Shown piece by piece: positions 26,141-34,269 of a stretch of 35,617 bases of DNA (the first letter of the stretch is position 1; every line of letters begins with the position of its first letter). The position numbers were made by a program, and so were the translations under genes. Below the pieces are notes generated by a model, which saw only the letters and a list, made by a program, of their open reading frames with translations, ran no database searches and was not told the DNA's origin. Location: positions 1 through 35,617 of the forward strand of contig JBDHXH010000026.1 of NCBI GenBank assembly GCA_039810605.1, written 5' to 3'. This DNA comes from JAGPCH01 sp039810605. GTDB lineage: Bacteria; Bacteroidota; Ignavibacteria; Tepidaquicellales; Tepidaquicellaceae.

Positions 26141-26440
26141 TTACAAATCTACGATGTTGTAAATTTCCCTGCTTGCAGAATCAAAAAGCGGAATTGCGCC
26201 TTTATACCATTGCTCCCACTCTTTGTTTCCGAATGCTTTCTTCAGTTCATTTTCAAATGCAGAAAGATTTTCAAATTCAGATTCCATGACAAGTGTATAT
26301 GAAGGACCTGTAAGGTCAGTCATCATCTTGCCGAGTTTAAGTCCAAGTTTATCGGCAATTGTCTTTCCGGTTTTCATTTGTTCTTTTACTTCCTTGGCTT
26401 TTCCGAATTTCATACGGAATACATCTCTTACCAGGATCAT
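26141..26440 (-). CDS. NIPSNAP-like dimeric alpha-beta-barrel protein
   Basis: A 99-residue protein: VRDVFRMKFGKAKEVKEQMK, then SYTLVMESEFENLSAFENEL, then WEQWYKGAIPLFDSASREIY. The order of strand, helix, strand and helix fits the ferredoxin-like alpha/beta-barrel fold of NIPSNAP and related proteins. Its function is unknown. Its ATG overlaps the stop of the DUF1059 gene as ATGA. An AAAGGAG Shine-Dalgarno sequence lies 7 bases upstream, inside the previous gene, so the two are translationally coupled. It resembles the protein at 10312. Confidence 0.75.
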   Translation of the reverse strand: MILVRDVFRMKFGKAKEVKEQMKTGKTIADKLGLKLGKMMTDLTGPSYTLVMESEFENLSAFENELKKAFGNKEWEQWYKGAIPLFDSASREIYNIVDL

Positions 26441-26697
26441 TGTAATTCTCCTTTCTTATGTTTTTTTATTTTTAAATTTTTTTCAGGAAGCAGCATGTTT
26501 CTGATTTGTCTTCTTAGTTCAGGTGTGTCTTTATGTCCATGCTCTTCAACGGCATGCCTTAGGGCAACTTTGAAAACTTCCTTTTTGCTTCCGGAAATAG
26601 CCAGAGTGCATCCTATATCATTAGGAAAGCTTCTACAGTCTATGTATTTTCTGATTGTCCTGGACATGACAGAATCAAAATACAACCGTTGATTCAT
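26437..26697 (-). CDS. DUF1059 family small protein
   Basis: An 86-residue protein matching DUF1059: RKYIDCRSFPNDIGCTLAI, then EVFKVALRHAVEEHGHKDTP, then ELRRQIRNMLLPE. The paired Cys and the His-rich HAVEEHGH are the family hallmarks. A basic tail (KKHKKGELQ) follows. The function of DUF1059 is unknown. Translation may begin at the ATG at 26667 (MSRTIRKY), which is closer to the usual family start than the ATG at 26697. It opens the three-gene operon with the NIPSNAP-like and methyltransferase genes. Confidence 0.82.
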   Translation of the reverse strand: MNQRLYFDSVMSRTIRKYIDCRSFPNDIGCTLAISGSKKEVFKVALRHAVEEHGHKDTPELRRQIRNMLLPEKNLKIKKHKKGELQ

Positions 26698-26875
26698 GTT
26701 TCAAAAGAAATTTTTTGCGGAATGTTAAGAAAATTTTCAAACCGGAATTAATAAATAGTTAAGATTTCCGGCATTAATCTAAGCATTTCCGTGTTACGAT
26801 TGTTATAAATTTTTATTTCAGATGATTTATGAAAATAAAAATTATATTTTGAAATAAACCGATTTCGAATTTACA

Positions 26876-28330
26876 ATGCTCAACAGCAAATTCCTGGAAA
26901 TCGCCCGTACATTCACTCCTCATGAAATGAAAGAATTCCGGAGTTATGTCCGCTCACCTTTCCACAATACCAATAAGAATGTAATAAAAGCTGCCGAATA
27001 CATCAGGAGATATTATCCGGAGTTTGACAGCAGCTTGTTGTCAAAGGAAAATATTTTTAAGATTTTATATCCGGGGAAAAAATATAATGACACTGTAATG
27101 AGAATCCTTCTCTCCGACCTGCTTAGACTGGCAGAGGAGTTCCTGGCTCTATTGAATTTCAACAGGGATGCTCTTAATGAAAAGAAATTTCTTCTTGCAG
27201 AACTCGAAAAACGGAATCTCAATTCTCTCTTTAACCGGCACATCAAAGATGCCAGGAAACTTGTTGCCGACAATAACCTGATTGATATCTCTTACTTCAA
27301 AGATCTTTTTGAACTTGAAACGCTGGAAGTAAATAATCTGATTTCAACCGGCAAACAGTCCGAAAGCGCAAACAACGTGCTTATGCAGGGCAAGCACTTA
27401 ATAAATTTTTTCATCGCAAGTATTTTTAATATAGCACATGAACTAGAGACTCAACATGAGGTGCTCAATGTCAATTTTAAATTTAACCCGGTGAAAGAGT
27501 TTCTGCAGAATTTTGACTCGGGCAAATTCCTGGAATCACTTTCGGAAAATGAACGTGAATATTCAGATGTGCTTCGCATTTATTATCTCATGTTCCTGTC
27601 GGGAAAAGAGGATCTGAAACCCGAGACCTTTGTTGAACTTAAGAATCTTGTTCATAAGAACCTTCATCTCTTCAGGAGAGAAGAAAAATTTAATCTGTAT
27701 ATTGTACTCGAAAGCTTCTGCCTCACAAAAATATCAAATGGAAATCAGGAATTTTTCGAACACTTGATGGATATTTATGATGAGATGCTTGGTGCAGGAA
27801 TTTATATTCACTCTGACAATGAATGCTTTCAGTTGAATCTGTTCAGAAACATGTTTTATACCGCCAATAAACTCAAGCGCTTTGAATGGGTAGAAAGATT
27901 CATATCGGAACATTTGAATGAACTCTCACCTGAATACAGGGAGAATACAGGACATCTTGCTTATGCATATTTATCTTTTGAAAAAGGAGATTTTGAAAAG
28001 GCGCTGGCTGAAATAACACAGGTAGAATACAACTACTTCGTATTCAAGTTCGACGTTAGGCTATTGACTCTAAAAATTTACTATGAACTACACTCTTTTG
28101 AATCGGCGCTGTCTCTGATAGATACATTTTCTCATTTCCTCTTAAACAATAAATCTGCAGTTCATTACCGTGAAAGCTTTGGCGAATTCTTGAGGATTTT
28201 GAAAAATATGATTAAGATAAAAACGGGAGGTTCAAAGATAACAACATCAGAACTAACCATGCAGGTTGAAAATTCAAAAAAACTTTACTCTAAAATGTGG
28301 CTCCTCGAAAAACTTAGTTTGTTAAAATGA
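26876..28330 (+). CDS. Cytoplasmic helical-repeat protein of unknown function
   Basis: A 484-residue, almost wholly alpha-helical protein without signal or membrane segments. The N-terminus, FTPHEMKEFRSYVRSPFHNT, has a 'SPF-x-N' motif that I associate with a lineage-specific family of Bacteroidetes/Ignavibacteria proteins. Later helices have TPR-like spacing, for example AYLSFEKGDFEKALAEI and YYELHSFESALSLIDTF. No catalytic motif is seen. It is a single-gene unit, divergent from the DUF1059 operon and convergent with uvrB, which lies 24 bases away. A scaffold role is possible, but this is a guess from the fold only. Confidence 0.75.
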   Translation: MLNSKFLEIARTFTPHEMKEFRSYVRSPFHNTNKNVIKAAEYIRRYYPEFDSSLLSKENIFKILYPGKKYNDTVMRILLSDLLRLAEEFLALLNFNRDALNEKKFLLAELEKRNLNSLFNRHIKDARKLVADNNLIDISYFKDLFELETLEVNNLISTGKQSESANNVLMQGKHLINFFIASIFNIAHELETQHEVLNVNFKFNPVKEFLQNFDSGKFLESLSENEREYSDVLRIYYLMFLSGKEDLKPETFVELKNLVHKNLHLFRREEKFNLYIVLESFCLTKISNGNQEFFEHLMDIYDEMLGAGIYIHSDNECFQLNLFRNMFYTANKLKRFEWVERFISEHLNELSPEYRENTGHLAYAYLSFEKGDFEKALAEITQVEYNYFVFKFDVRLLTLKIYYELHSFESALSLIDTFSHFLLNNKSAVHYRESFGEFLRILKNMIKIKTGGSKITTSELTMQVENSKKLYSKMWLLEKLSLLK

Positions 28331-28354
28331 CATTGCATTTGCTAAAGTGAATTC

Positions 28355-30373
28355 TTAGCTATCAAGTTTTTGAATCTCATCACGAAGCTCGGCTGCTCTT
28401 TCAAACTCTAAATCTTTTGCAGCATTAATCATCTCCTGCCTCAACTGTTCAATGAGTTCCTTTCTTTGCTCTTTATTAATCTTACTCTTTACCGGATCAA
28501 ATAAGATACCGAGTGTAGATTTCCTCTCATTATTTTCTTTGCCGTATTCAGACTTCGGCTTCGAGTCTGCAACAATCGTTGCGGACATAATCTCTTCAAG
28601 AGTTTTGTAAACTGTCTTCGGCTCTATATTGTTTTCCTTGTTGTATTCAGCCTGAATTTCCCTTCTGCGTTCTGTCTCTTTTATCACCTTATCCATTGAG
28701 TCCGTAACTTTGTCTGCATACATAATGACAAGTCCGTTTACGTTTCTCGCCGTTCTTCCTGCCGTCTGCAAAAGAGATTTTTCCGAACGCAGGAAACCTT
28801 CCTTATCCGCATCGAGAATTGCAACAAGTGAAACTTCAGGCAAGTCAAGACCTTCACGAAGAAGATTCACTCCAACAAGCACATCAAAATTTCCAAGACG
28901 AAGACTTCGCAAAATTTCAACTCTCTCAAGCGCATCAACTTCACTGTGCATGTATTTCACCCTTATTCCGATGCCGAGCAAATAATCAGTAAGGTCTTCG
29001 CTCATTCTCTTTGTCAGTGTTGTTACGAGAACTCTTTCTTTCTTGCTGCTGCGCGTTCTGATTTCATTAATCAGATCATCAATCTGATTCTTTACGGGTC
29101 TTACCTGAATTTCGGGATCAAGCAAGCCGGTTGGTCGGATTATCTGCTCGACAATCACGCCCTCGCTTTTAGTCAACTCGTATTTCCCGGGAGTCGCACT
29201 TACATAAATCGCCTGCTTCACCATTCCTTCCCATTCTTCAAACGTCATCGGTCTGTTGTCGAGCGCCGACGGCAGACGGAATCCGTATTCGACCAGGGTC
29301 TTTTTCCTCATTCTGTCACCGTTATACATCCCGTTGATTTGAGGAACGGTTACATGAGATTCGTCCACTACCAGCAAAAAGTCTTTAGGGAAGTAATCAA
29401 ATAAACATGAAGGTCTTGAACCCGGAGCTCTGCCGTCAATGTGTCTGGAATAGTTTTCAATTCCGTTGCAATAGCCAACTTCCTGTATCATTTCAATATC
29501 AAAGTTAGTTCTCTGTTCTATTCTTTGCGCTTCGATTAATTTCCCCTGTGACTTGAAATATTCTATTCTCTCCTCGAGCTCTTCACGAATACTTTCAATT
29601 GCTCTTGATGTCTTCTCTTCGCTTGTCACAAAATATTTTGCAGGATAAAGCGAGATGCTGATGTCGCTTCCGACAGGCTTTCCGTCGGTTCGCCTAATGT
29701 AAGTGAGGGATTCAACAGTATCATCAAATAAACTTATTCTGATTCCGGTATCGTCTTCATAAGCAGGGATAACGTCAACAGAATCTCCTCTTACTCTGAA
29801 TGTACCTCTTTTAAATTCAACATCGTTTCTGACATAGTGAATGTCTGTCAATTTTGACAAAAGTTTTTTCCGCGAGATTTTGTCTCCGACTCTTATGACG
29901 AGCATTTGCTCCGCATATTCTTCCGGAGCGCCGATGCCGTATATGCAGCTTACCGAAGAAACGACTATTACGTCCTTTCTTCCTTCAAGTATTGATGCCG
30001 TCGTGCGCAGCCGTAAACGATCTATTTCTTCGTTAATGGAAAGGTCTTTCTGAATGTAAGTGTCCGTAGTCGGAACATACGCCTCCGGCTGATAATAGTC
30101 ATAGTAAGAAATAAAAAATTCAACTCTGTTGTCCGGAAAAAATCTCTTAAACTCGCCGTAAAGCTGGGCAGCAAGAGTCTTGTTATGAGACATTACCAAT
30201 ACGGGTTTTCCTATGTTTTCAATAACATTCGACACAGAGAAAGTTTTTCCGGATCCGGTCACTCCAAGGAATGTCTGATGCTTGTCTCCACGGATTATTC
30301 CCTCCGTAAGTTCTTTAATTGCCTTTGGCTGATCACCGGTGGGTTTGTAATTTGAATAAAGTTTGAATTTCAT
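28355..30373 (-). CDS. uvrB: Excinuclease ABC subunit UvrB
   Basis: A 672-residue damage-verification helicase of nucleotide-excision repair, loaded by UvrA and cut-partnered with UvrC. Walker A is GVTGSGKT (37-44). The beta-hairpin region reads YYDYYQPEAYVPTTDTYIQK, and VDESHVTVPQINGMYNGDR gives motif II (DESH). The later helicase motifs VLVGVNLLREGLDLPEVSL and QTAGRTARN are intact, and the C-terminal UVR domain (LEFERAAELRDEI) that binds UvrC is present. ATG start with an AGGGA stretch 10 bases upstream. It is the last gene of the run from mazG, 31 bases after the TPR/peptidase-like gene. Confidence 0.98.
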   Translation of the reverse strand: MKFKLYSNYKPTGDQPKAIKELTEGIIRGDKHQTFLGVTGSGKTFSVSNVIENIGKPVLVMSHNKTLAAQLYGEFKRFFPDNRVEFFISYYDYYQPEAYVPTTDTYIQKDLSINEEIDRLRLRTTASILEGRKDVIVVSSVSCIYGIGAPEEYAEQMLVIRVGDKISRKKLLSKLTDIHYVRNDVEFKRGTFRVRGDSVDVIPAYEDDTGIRISLFDDTVESLTYIRRTDGKPVGSDISISLYPAKYFVTSEEKTSRAIESIREELEERIEYFKSQGKLIEAQRIEQRTNFDIEMIQEVGYCNGIENYSRHIDGRAPGSRPSCLFDYFPKDFLLVVDESHVTVPQINGMYNGDRMRKKTLVEYGFRLPSALDNRPMTFEEWEGMVKQAIYVSATPGKYELTKSEGVIVEQIIRPTGLLDPEIQVRPVKNQIDDLINEIRTRSSKKERVLVTTLTKRMSEDLTDYLLGIGIRVKYMHSEVDALERVEILRSLRLGNFDVLVGVNLLREGLDLPEVSLVAILDADKEGFLRSEKSLLQTAGRTARNVNGLVIMYADKVTDSMDKVIKETERRREIQAEYNKENNIEPKTVYKTLEEIMSATIVADSKPKSEYGKENNERKSTLGILFDPVKSKINKEQRKELIEQLRQEMINAAKDLEFERAAELRDEIQKLDS

Positions 30374-30404
30374 TAAGATTTAATCCCTGTTGTTTTATTT
30401 GATT

Positions 30405-32285
30405 CTATTGCATCCTCTTTATATACTCTACGCAGATCTTGCAGGAGGGATTTAGAAGCATTCCCTTTTCAAAATCTTTTTTGGAGTTTTCTAATTCCCC
30501 GATTTGAAAAAAATATTTTCCTCTGGCTGCATAAGCATTTGAGCTCGCCGGAAAATGCTCTACATACATTTCATAAAAATCCTTAGCATAGTTGTAAGCT
30601 CCTTTGTCGCAGAATAAATCACCCGCGTAGCCCAGCAGTGAGTCTCCGCTTCTTATACCGTTCATGAAATAATTCTTTGCCCGTGAGTATTCACCCGCTT
30701 TGAGATAAAGAAAGCCGCATAACAAATTGAAGGCATCCACGTTGCCGGGTTTTGCATCTGACGTAAATTTGTTTACAAGCTTTCTGAATTCAGCCGAATC
30801 CTTGTTTAAGCTATACAATCGCAGTGCCTGCTTAAATTCATTCTGATTGATCTCACCGTTCAGTGCTTTGATTTTTTTTTCAACCTGACTTGTGAATCTG
30901 AAGACGGGTCTTATCTTTTCCGGGTAGTCCATATATGATTCGATGTATTCATTGAAAAAAGCAACCGGACCGCTCCGTAGTGATTCAATCAATGCCTTCT
31001 TGCCGTGTGTGGACTCAATTATGTATGCCATCTGTGTTGCCATTGTATAAAATGGAGCTTCCGCGGCGAAGCCTGTGCTGATCAAACTGTCAATCAGATA
31101 ACTATTCTTGGAAAAATATATTTCTCTGAATGTTCTGTTGAACAGCTTGAAATCCTTTTCAAGCAGATGCCAGGGTCTTGTCTCGCTTCCGATTGCACTG
31201 ACATAATTTGCAACTCCGTTTATTACGCTCCTTGAGATTATTTCTGCAAGTACTCTGTCATTTTCTTTCGTAATGAAAATTTCCAACGGAATCTGAATTC
31301 CCGAAAGCACATTAATGTATATCTCATGCTTCAGTGTCTTTATCAGATGTTCATAATTATCACAGAAAAATTGCATGTTAATGCCTGTGAAATTGTTCCT
31401 GTAATTCCATGACGGTCCGGAATCATAAAACAGATATGATACCTTTGCTTTGACGTATGAACTTTCGGGAAGGTAATTTGAAAGCCGGTTCTTTATGTCA
31501 AGAGCAATGTTGCTTTCATTTTCCTTCAGAGTATTAATTACATTTCTGAAATTTCCGCTGTAACTATATACTCCGCCGAAGCTCATATATGACTTTGGAT
31601 TAATCCATTTGTACAGCGAGTTCAGTTTATCATGGGAAGATGCGGAGTCAATCACTTCCGCCAAAGATTTTTTGGAAATCCCGAGATCCAATTCCCTGGA
31701 TGTAATTATTGCATAAGGTTCAGAAGCAAGTATATGCGTTTCGTTGATTCCGGTATTGTCAAAATATTCTATGATTTTTTCCGCGCCCTCATAATCAAAC
31801 GTGATATCAATATTATGAGCATCGAATTTTTCAGGTTGAGGTAAATAAAATTTTGAAACAAAATTAAATTGAGGTCCGTCGCAATGTCTTCGCAAGCCCG
31901 CAGCCGCAATGGCAATCCTTATCAGCTTACCAAAACTATCTGTATCATTTTTCAAGCCGACAAGATTCCCGATTTTTGATCCGGATTTCTCATCCGGGAA
32001 GTAATTGCGTAAGCCTGATACCTCATTCAGAGAATCCAGGTCAGAAATCAATCTGAATAATATCCTACCGTCTATGATCGAAATTTCATTTCTTAAGATA
32101 TTAACCGAAGAAATCAAACCGGGGTCTTCATTTGCGGCTCTGCTGATAAGATCTTCCCATATCCACTCCCTTGCAAAATCAAAACCATATTTCTGCTGCG
32201 GAACTGCTTCCGATAAATTAAATATCCTGAAAACAATTAATGAAAAAATCAGGAAACATTTCCGAACATGATTTTTTGCAAACAT
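30405..32285 (-). CDS. Secreted DUF5700/DUF2268-like degenerate zinc peptidase with C-terminal TPRs
   Basis: A 626-residue exported protein with a signal peptide (about 1-27). The middle (about 150-470) has the layout of DUF5700/DUF2268 predicted zinc peptidases: a HExxH-like segment TLKHEIYINVLSG, a VINGVANYVSAIG segment where the third zinc ligand normally sits in EG-x-A, and the helix MATQMAYIIESTHGKKALIESL. Here the second His is Ile324 and the expected Glu is Asn, so zinc binding is probably lost. Residues about 515-625 form three TPR units such as YLKAGEYSRAKNYFMNGI and YFFQIGELENSKKDFEKGM. It may be a pseudo-enzyme that binds peptides or partners outside the cytoplasm. It lies 25 bases after clpS and 31 before uvrB. 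The family assignment is my recall and needs a profile search. Confidence 0.7.
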   Translation of the reverse strand: MFAKNHVRKCFLIFSLIVFRIFNLSEAVPQQKYGFDFAREWIWEDLISRAANEDPGLISSVNILRNEISIIDGRILFRLISDLDSLNEVSGLRNYFPDEKSGSKIGNLVGLKNDTDSFGKLIRIAIAAAGLRRHCDGPQFNFVSKFYLPQPEKFDAHNIDITFDYEGAEKIIEYFDNTGINETHILASEPYAIITSRELDLGISKKSLAEVIDSASSHDKLNSLYKWINPKSYMSFGGVYSYSGNFRNVINTLKENESNIALDIKNRLSNYLPESSYVKAKVSYLFYDSGPSWNYRNNFTGINMQFFCDNYEHLIKTLKHEIYINVLSGIQIPLEIFITKENDRVLAEIISRSVINGVANYVSAIGSETRPWHLLEKDFKLFNRTFREIYFSKNSYLIDSLISTGFAAEAPFYTMATQMAYIIESTHGKKALIESLRSGPVAFFNEYIESYMDYPEKIRPVFRFTSQVEKKIKALNGEINQNEFKQALRLYSLNKDSAEFRKLVNKFTSDAKPGNVDAFNLLCGFLYLKAGEYSRAKNYFMNGIRSGDSLLGYAGDLFCDKGAYNYAKDFYEMYVEHFPASSNAYAARGKYFFQIGELENSKKDFEKGMLLNPSCKICVEYIKRMQ

Positions 32286-32310
32286 TGTATGGGGTGTAAA
32301 CGAAGCGCTG

Positions 32311-32577
32311 TTACTCTATCGAAGTAACAAGATTAATTTCCTTGAGTATGTAATTAATTTCAGAGAGCTCATCAAGATCTCCTGACTTTACAACTGCTCT
32401 TCCCTTTGTGTGTACAATCATTGCAATCTGCTCGCAATGAAGACTGTCGTATCCGGTTGCCTTTACCAATTGCTTCACAACATCATCCCAGTAATGAGAA
32501 GAATTGTATAAAATAAGTTTACGCAGTTCGGTAGTTGTTACTCCATCATTCGGTTTTTCAAATGTCTTTAAACCCAT
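32311..32577 (-). CDS. clpS: ClpS-like Clp protease adaptor
   Basis: An 88-residue protein with the ClpS core: LRKLILYNSSHYWDDVVKQL, then CEQIAMIVHTKGRAVVKSGD, closing with a Bacteroidetes-like INLVTSIE tail. ClpS delivers N-degron substrates to ClpAP/ClpCP. The histidine of the binding pocket is present (His56), and Asn25 corresponds to the pocket Asn. The usual Asn-Asp-Asp is here Asn25-Ser26-Ser27, so an acidic residue that normally holds the substrate's amino group is missing. It may bind different N-termini or have another role. It is 9 bases after dacB and 25 before the peptidase-like gene. No clpA or clpC lies in the window. Confidence 0.82.
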   Translation of the reverse strand: MGLKTFEKPNDGVTTTELRKLILYNSSHYWDDVVKQLVKATGYDSLHCEQIAMIVHTKGRAVVKSGDLDELSEINYILKEINLVTSIE

Positions 32578-32586
32578 AAGATTAAA

Positions 32587-33819
32587 TTATTTTCTCGTAA
32601 ATTGACAAAGCAGTTCACATATCTGATCCTGTTTATGTCTTTCTTCACTAGCTCCACCACCGAATCCGTTCATGTCAATATAAAACATCAGCAGCTCATT
32701 ATCACGTGTGACCGCATAACCGGAAAGCGAGCTGACAGAATTTAGCGTGCCGGTCTTTGCGTGAACATTGTTTTCTGCCTCTGTCCCTATCATTCTGTTT
32801 CGCAGTGTTCCGTCTTTTCCGGCAATTGAAAGAGAATGATAGAAATAATCAAATGTCTCGATATCGTCGTACATGAATTTCAAAAGCCGTATGTATAAAT
32901 CCGAATTCACGGAATTAAATCTTGAAAGACCTGATCCTTCCAGTATTTCAAAAATGTTGCGGGGATTACCCATCGAAGTAAGAAATTTTGTGATTGCAGC
33001 TTCGCCTTTATCAATGGATCCCGGAGGAGAATCATATTTTGCACCAATTACCTTAAACAGAGTTATGGCTGAATGATTATCGCTTTCTTTGTTCATGTAT
33101 GTAATGACATTATACAGAGAATGTGAAACTTCAGCAAGTTGTTTCGGTGCCGAAGGAGTAACTCCTGAAATTACGATTCCGTCAACTTTGGTACCCTGTG
33201 ATACCAATTCATCCGACAGCATAGTTGCCGCAGCGTTTGCGGGATCAATGCTACCCGGATTTTTATTCAGATTAATTGCGCTGATGTATGGCCAGTAGTT
33301 CTGATGCGTGTCTCCTTTGTAATAATTTGCGAGGCTGTAATGCTCGCCGTCGAGATAGGATTCATCGTATACAACATTGCCCGTAATTTCTTTAATGTTC
33401 TTGGAAATAATTGTTTTCGCAAGACTCATTATGTCCGAAGAATTCAGATCGGGGTCGCCGTAACCCTTAAGATAAATATTTCCGTCAATGATTCCGTCGC
33501 TAATGTTACTATCGTCAGTATAGACAACTGTTTTAAAATCATAATTCACTCCGAGCAGATTTATTGCAGCCGCAGATGTAATCAGTTTTGTGATGGATGC
33601 CGGAATCATTTTCTCCTGCGGATTATGCTCGTAAAGAAGATCATATTTATCTGCACTTGCAACCTGCACCGATACTCTGCAGTTGACGGTATTTATTACT
33701 GAATCAATTGACGCTCCCAGTTCTGCAACCTTGTCTCTTGCGGCAGCGACATCCGTGAAAAAGTAGTTTATGCCAAAAATAAAAATTACAACTCTGAATA
33801 ATTCATTGATTCTCATCAT
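32587..33819 (-). CDS. dacB: D-alanyl-D-alanine carboxypeptidase/endopeptidase (PBP4/DacB, peptidase S13)
   Basis: A 410-residue exported penicillin-binding protein that trims peptidoglycan side chains. A hydrophobic signal segment (about 7-26) precedes the domain. Active-site motifs are IPASITKLITS with SxxK at 75-78, SDN at 246-248 and HAKTGTLN with KTG at 355-357. The shorter length suggests a reduced domain II/III insertion compared with E. coli DacB (477 residues). Its ATG (33819) overlaps the end of the NUDIX gene by 17 bases, so it lies in an operon with mazG and NUDIX upstream and clpS downstream. Confidence 0.95.
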   Translation of the reverse strand: MMRINELFRVVIFIFGINYFFTDVAAARDKVAELGASIDSVINTVNCRVSVQVASADKYDLLYEHNPQEKMIPASITKLITSAAAINLLGVNYDFKTVVYTDDSNISDGIIDGNIYLKGYGDPDLNSSDIMSLAKTIISKNIKEITGNVVYDESYLDGEHYSLANYYKGDTHQNYWPYISAINLNKNPGSIDPANAAATMLSDELVSQGTKVDGIVISGVTPSAPKQLAEVSHSLYNVITYMNKESDNHSAITLFKVIGAKYDSPPGSIDKGEAAITKFLTSMGNPRNIFEILEGSGLSRFNSVNSDLYIRLLKFMYDDIETFDYFYHSLSIAGKDGTLRNRMIGTEAENNVHAKTGTLNSVSSLSGYAVTRDNELLMFYIDMNGFGGGASEERHKQDQICELLCQFTRK

Positions 33820-34252
33820 GTTGCTTTTTTTTGCTGTTGAAAATTATTTTGTTCGCCTTGGTTAAAAGCTTCCTGGATTGTTTGTATGTGATTAATTTTT
33901 TCCCTGCTGCAAGAGTACACCATTTGAAATTTATGATCTCATTTCCGTCAATCATTACGCCACTGTGTTCGGATTCAGCAACAAAATATGCTACGCTCTT
34001 CATTACTCTTTTCTTCTTTCTTTCATAATTGTAACTTTCTTTCAACAGAATTTTCTTAGATAAAAAACCTGCATTGTCAATACCGGTCTCCTCGAAAAGT
34101 TCGCGTTTGGCTGTTTGATAATCAGTTTCACCTTTGTCCTTGTGACCTTTGGCAAAGGACCAATGACCTCTTCGGTGCTTAAGAATAAGAAACTTCAGTG
34201 AACGCGGAAATCTGTGAAACAAAATTACTCCGACTGACCTTTCTTTTATCAG
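33803..34252 (-). CDS. NUDIX hydrolase, probable CTG start
   Basis: A NUDIX pyrophosphohydrolase; the box GHKDKGETDYQTAKRELFEE then TGID has all catalytic Glu residues and the REx2E core. With a TTG start at 34222 the protein would lack its first strand. Reading on upstream, the frame stays open and gives IKERSVGVILFHRFPRS, the usual opening of this family. The codon before it is CTG at 34250-34252. AAGGAG at 34260-34265 lies 7 bases upstream of that CTG. I therefore annotate 34252 as the start (149 residues). The chain ends in a Lys/Asn-rich tail. It is 17 bases after mazG and overlaps dacB. Substrate (nucleotide or ADP-ribose-type) is unknown. Confidence 0.83.
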   Translation of the reverse strand: MIKERSVGVILFHRFPRSLKFLILKHRRGHWSFAKGHKDKGETDYQTAKRELFEETGIDNAGFLSKKILLKESYNYERKKKRVMKSVAYFVAESEHSGVMIDGNEIINFKWCTLAAGKKLITYKQSRKLLTKANKIIFNSKKKQHDENQ

Positions 34253-34259
34253 TTTAAGA

Positions 34260-34265
34260 CTCCTT
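34260..34265 (-). promoter_or_regulatory. Shine-Dalgarno AAGGAG that decides the NUDIX start
   Basis: AAGGAG on the minus strand, 7 bases before the CTG at 34252 and just after the mazG stop codon (34270-34272). No ATG, GTG or TTG lies in frame at a suitable distance, so CTG is the best-placed initiation codon. Confidence 0.7.
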
Positions 34266-34269
34266 AATA

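Noticed and set aside
28946..29404. A 152-codon frame opposite uvrB
   Set aside because: It is wholly inside the antisense of a strongly conserved uvrB region and shows no family match.
33304..33702. A 132-codon frame opposite dacB
   Set aside because: Antisense shadow of a conserved penicillin-binding-protein gene, with no domain and no start signal.
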